Shown piece by piece: positions 4,791 to 6,808 of a stretch of DNA of 6,808 nt. Source of the DNA: Marinilabiliales bacterium (GTDB taxonomy: Bacteria > Bacteroidota > Bacteroidia > Bacteroidales > UBA12077). The stretch covers positions 1-6,808 of the forward strand of contig PKTC01000343.1 in assembly GCA_002869305.1 (NCBI GenBank), written 5' to 3'. Each line of letters begins with the position of its first letter. Positions within the stretch are counted from its first letter, which is position 1. The notes beneath the pieces are model-generated. The model searched no databases and was not told the DNA's origin. It was given only the letters and a program-made list of their open reading frames with translations. The position numbers and the translations under genes were made by a program.

Positions 4791-6808
4791 ATGACTGATA
4801 AATTCTACCCAATCTCTATAAAGCATCTTTTAAAGATAATATTAAACGAATACAAAACTAAAAATAGCATTTTTGGTATTCCGGATGAAATCTTTTTTAA
4901 TCCATTGAACAGTCAGTTCCAAGTAAAGCAATTCAATCAAACAATAGATTCACCAATTGGAGTTGCCGCTGGACCTCATTCTCAAATGGCACAAAATATT
5001 GTTGCAGCCTGGTTAGCAGGTTCGCGATATATTGAGCTAAAAACCATACAAACACTTGATGAACTTGAAATTGCCAAACCTTGTATTTATATGCAGGATG
5101 AAGGCTACAACTGTGAATGGTCTCAGGAATTAAAGGTAAAATAAAGCTTTGACGAATATTTAAATGCATGGATTATAATTCATGTGTTAAATCACAAATT
5201 TGGATGGAAAAAGGAAATCGGAACAGTTTTTAACATGAGTGTTGGTTACAATCTGGAAGGCATTTTAAAAGATAATGTGCAGTGGTTCTTTGAAAAGATG
5301 AAGGATTGTTACAAAGAATTATCGGAAAAGATCTGTGAAATAAAAAATATCTATCCTCAAATTGAAACAATTGATATTCCTTCTCAAATCTCTAATAACA
5401 TTACCTTATCCACCATGCATGGTTGCCCTGCAAATGAGATTGAAGATATAGCAAAATATTTGTTAACAGAAAAAAACCTCCATACTTATGTTAAATTAAA
5501 TCCCACCTTACTTGGACCAGAAAAATTAAGAGAAATTCTAAATGAAAAACTTAAATTCAAAACACAGGTTCCTGATATTGCCTTTGAGCATGATTTAAAA
5601 TATGATGATGCTTTAAAAATAATTCAATCTTTAAGGGAAATAGCATCTAAAAACGATTTAGAGTTTGGCTTAAAGCTAACCAATACATTGGAGTCACTAA
5701 ATAACAAATCAGTTTTTGGCTCTGGTATAGATATGATGTACATGAGTGGAAGAGCGTTGCATCCAATCTCTATTAATGTTGCTAAAAAATTACAAAACGA
5801 TTTTAAGGGAGAATTGAAGCTTTCATTTTCAGGTGGAGCACATGCCTTTAATGTATCGGATATCTTAGCTTGTGGTTTTAAAACCGTGACGATATCAACC
5901 GATATTTTAAAGCCAGGTGGTTATATGAGGTTAAATCAGTATTTCGAGGAATTAATTAGCAATGGATCTTTCGAGAATTTAACAAAAGAATCATCTTTAA
6001 AAAACTTAAATCATTATGCCGAAGAAGTAATAAAATCAAGGCTTTACCAAAGGAAAGCAATCAAGGATCCGGATATTAAAACAGATAGAAACTTAGGCAA
6101 TTTCGATTGTATCTCCGCACCGTGTAAAGATACCTGTGCAACCAATCAGGATATTCCGGATTATATGTACTTCACATCTAATGGTGAGTTTAATAAAGCA
6201 TATGAGGTAATATTAAGAACAAATCCATTTCCTTCCATTACTGGTATGGTATGCGATCATTTATGTCAAAATAAATGTACTCGTGTAAATTATCACGATT
6301 CACTTCTGATTCGTGAAGTAAAACGTTTTATCTCAGAACAGGATGAAATTAAATTAAGTCCTTCAGAAAAAAATAATGTAAAAGTTGCCATTATTGGGGC
6401 TGGTCCTTCTGGCTTATCGGCTGCATATTATTTGGCCTTAGCTGGATTTAATATTGAAGTATTTGAGTCGAAATCAAAAGCAGGTGGAATGGTTCAGTAT
6501 GCCATTCCAGGATTTCGCCTAACAGATGAAGCTATTGCAAAAGATTTTAAAAGAGTTACCGATTTAGGAGTTCAAATTCATTATAATAGCCCAATCGATG
6601 AATCTAAATTTAAAGAAGTTAAAGAAAACTATAATTATCTATTTGTAGGGGTTGGTGCCCAGCTATCAGCTCCTTTTCAATTGGAAGGAATTAACTCGAA
6701 AGGTGTTCTAGATTCCTTACAATTCTTATTTCAAGCCAAAAAACAAGAAGAAACCGGAATTGGCAAAAATGTTGTGATCATTGGTGGCGGAAATACAGCC
6801 ATGGATGC
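4791..6808 (+). pseudogene. ygfK: YgfK-family iron-sulfur/flavin oxidoreductase, interrupted by an in-frame stop and cut by the right edge
   Basis: The reading frame matches E. coli YgfK (about 1032 residues; annotated as a putative selenate reductase Fe-S subunit, role unproven) from its first codons. Residues 1 to about 420 form a dihydroorotate dehydrogenase-like barrel: SIFGIP 26-31, AAGPHSQMAQNIV 59-71, STMHGCP 207-213, VKLNPTLLG 234-242, YMSGRAL, SFSGGA 345-350, and DILKPGGYMRL. A cysteine-rich linker follows with C440, C445, C449 and C488, C492, C496, likely [4Fe-4S] ligands. A glutamate-synthase-small-subunit-like part then has a first Rossmann motif GAGPSG at 536-541 with E559, and a second GGGNTAM at 665-671. 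Codon 118 is TAA (5142-5144), aligning with a Lys codon in E. coli between EWSQELKVK and SFDEYLNAW. The frame is unchanged afterwards and clean for 554 codons. Translated normally, it gives a 117-residue stub; the first in-frame ATG after the stop is at 5235, inside the barrel, so a working second protein is unlikely. About 360 residues are expected beyond the window. It may be a recent pseudogene, a base error, or a readthrough gene. Confidence 0.9.
5142..5144 (+). other. In-frame TAA at codon 118 of ygfK
   Basis: The stop sits in context AAA TAA AGC between conserved YgfK blocks. One substitution converts it to CAA, AAA or GAA, any of which would fit the Lys/Gln-rich, weakly conserved position. 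No insertion or deletion is needed to restore the frame. TAA is the true stop of modC, xdhA, xdhB and the mocA-like gene in this window, so it is not a sense codon in this organism. TAA is also not the codon used for selenocysteine (TGA) or pyrrolysine (TAG). Confidence 0.9.

Noticed and set aside
5142..5169. Recoding or alternative genetic code at the ygfK stop
   Set aside because: The codon is TAA, not TGA or TAG, so selenocysteine and pyrrolysine do not apply. Four other genes in the window end normally in TAA, so TAA is a working stop codon here.
4933..5169. Antisense 78-codon frame across the ygfK stop region
   Set aside because: It lies opposite conserved YgfK N-terminal coding sequence and has no recognisable motif.
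5100..5240. Frameshift as the cause of the ygfK break
   Set aside because: YgfK-like sequence continues in the same frame directly after the TAA, with the same spacing as E. coli YgfK, so no insertion or deletion is needed.

Overview
The window looks like a chromosomal segment of a member of the Bacteroidota. The evidence is the very AT-rich sequence, A-rich leaders without clear Shine-Dalgarno sequences, and a TAnnTTTG-type promoter element (TAAATTTG) upstream of the last gene. The codon and protein style suggests a marine or anaerobic lineage of the Marinilabiliales type, but that placement is an impression, not a demonstration.

Layout from left to right. Positions 1-308 (+) hold the C-terminal TOBE/Mop domain of a molybdate importer ATPase (ModC). 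After 27 bases comes 336-1736 (+), the iron-sulfur/FAD subunit of a xanthine dehydrogenase (XdhA). After 14 bases comes 1751-4003 (+), the molybdopterin subunit (XdhB). A symmetric imperfect palindrome at 4017-4076 separates XdhB from a convergent gene at 4083-4694 (-), a MobA/MocA-like nucleotidyltransferase that probably makes the molybdopterin cytosine dinucleotide form of the cofactor or a related form. A 96-base divergent intergenic region carries a candidate promoter and a small inverted repeat. It is followed by a YgfK-family flavo/iron-sulfur oxidoreductase from 4791 (+) to the right edge. There is no gene-free stretch longer than 100 bases.

The genes form a coherent molybdenum hydroxylase module: molybdate uptake (ModC), apo-enzyme (XdhAB), cofactor nucleotide transfer (MocA-like), and YgfK, a protein of unsettled function whose gene lies beside mocA in the purine-catabolism cluster of E. 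coli as well. The XdhB active site retains the full purine-hydroxylating residue set, so the likely pathway is hypoxanthine/xanthine (purine) metabolism.

The most unusual feature is a single in-frame TAA (5142-5144) inside the otherwise intact ygfK reading frame. The 554 codons after it show no other stop and no frameshift, and they match YgfK closely. The gene is therefore a very recent pseudogene, contains a sequencing/assembly error, or is read through. Every other gene in the window ends in TAA, so a reassigned genetic code is ruled out.
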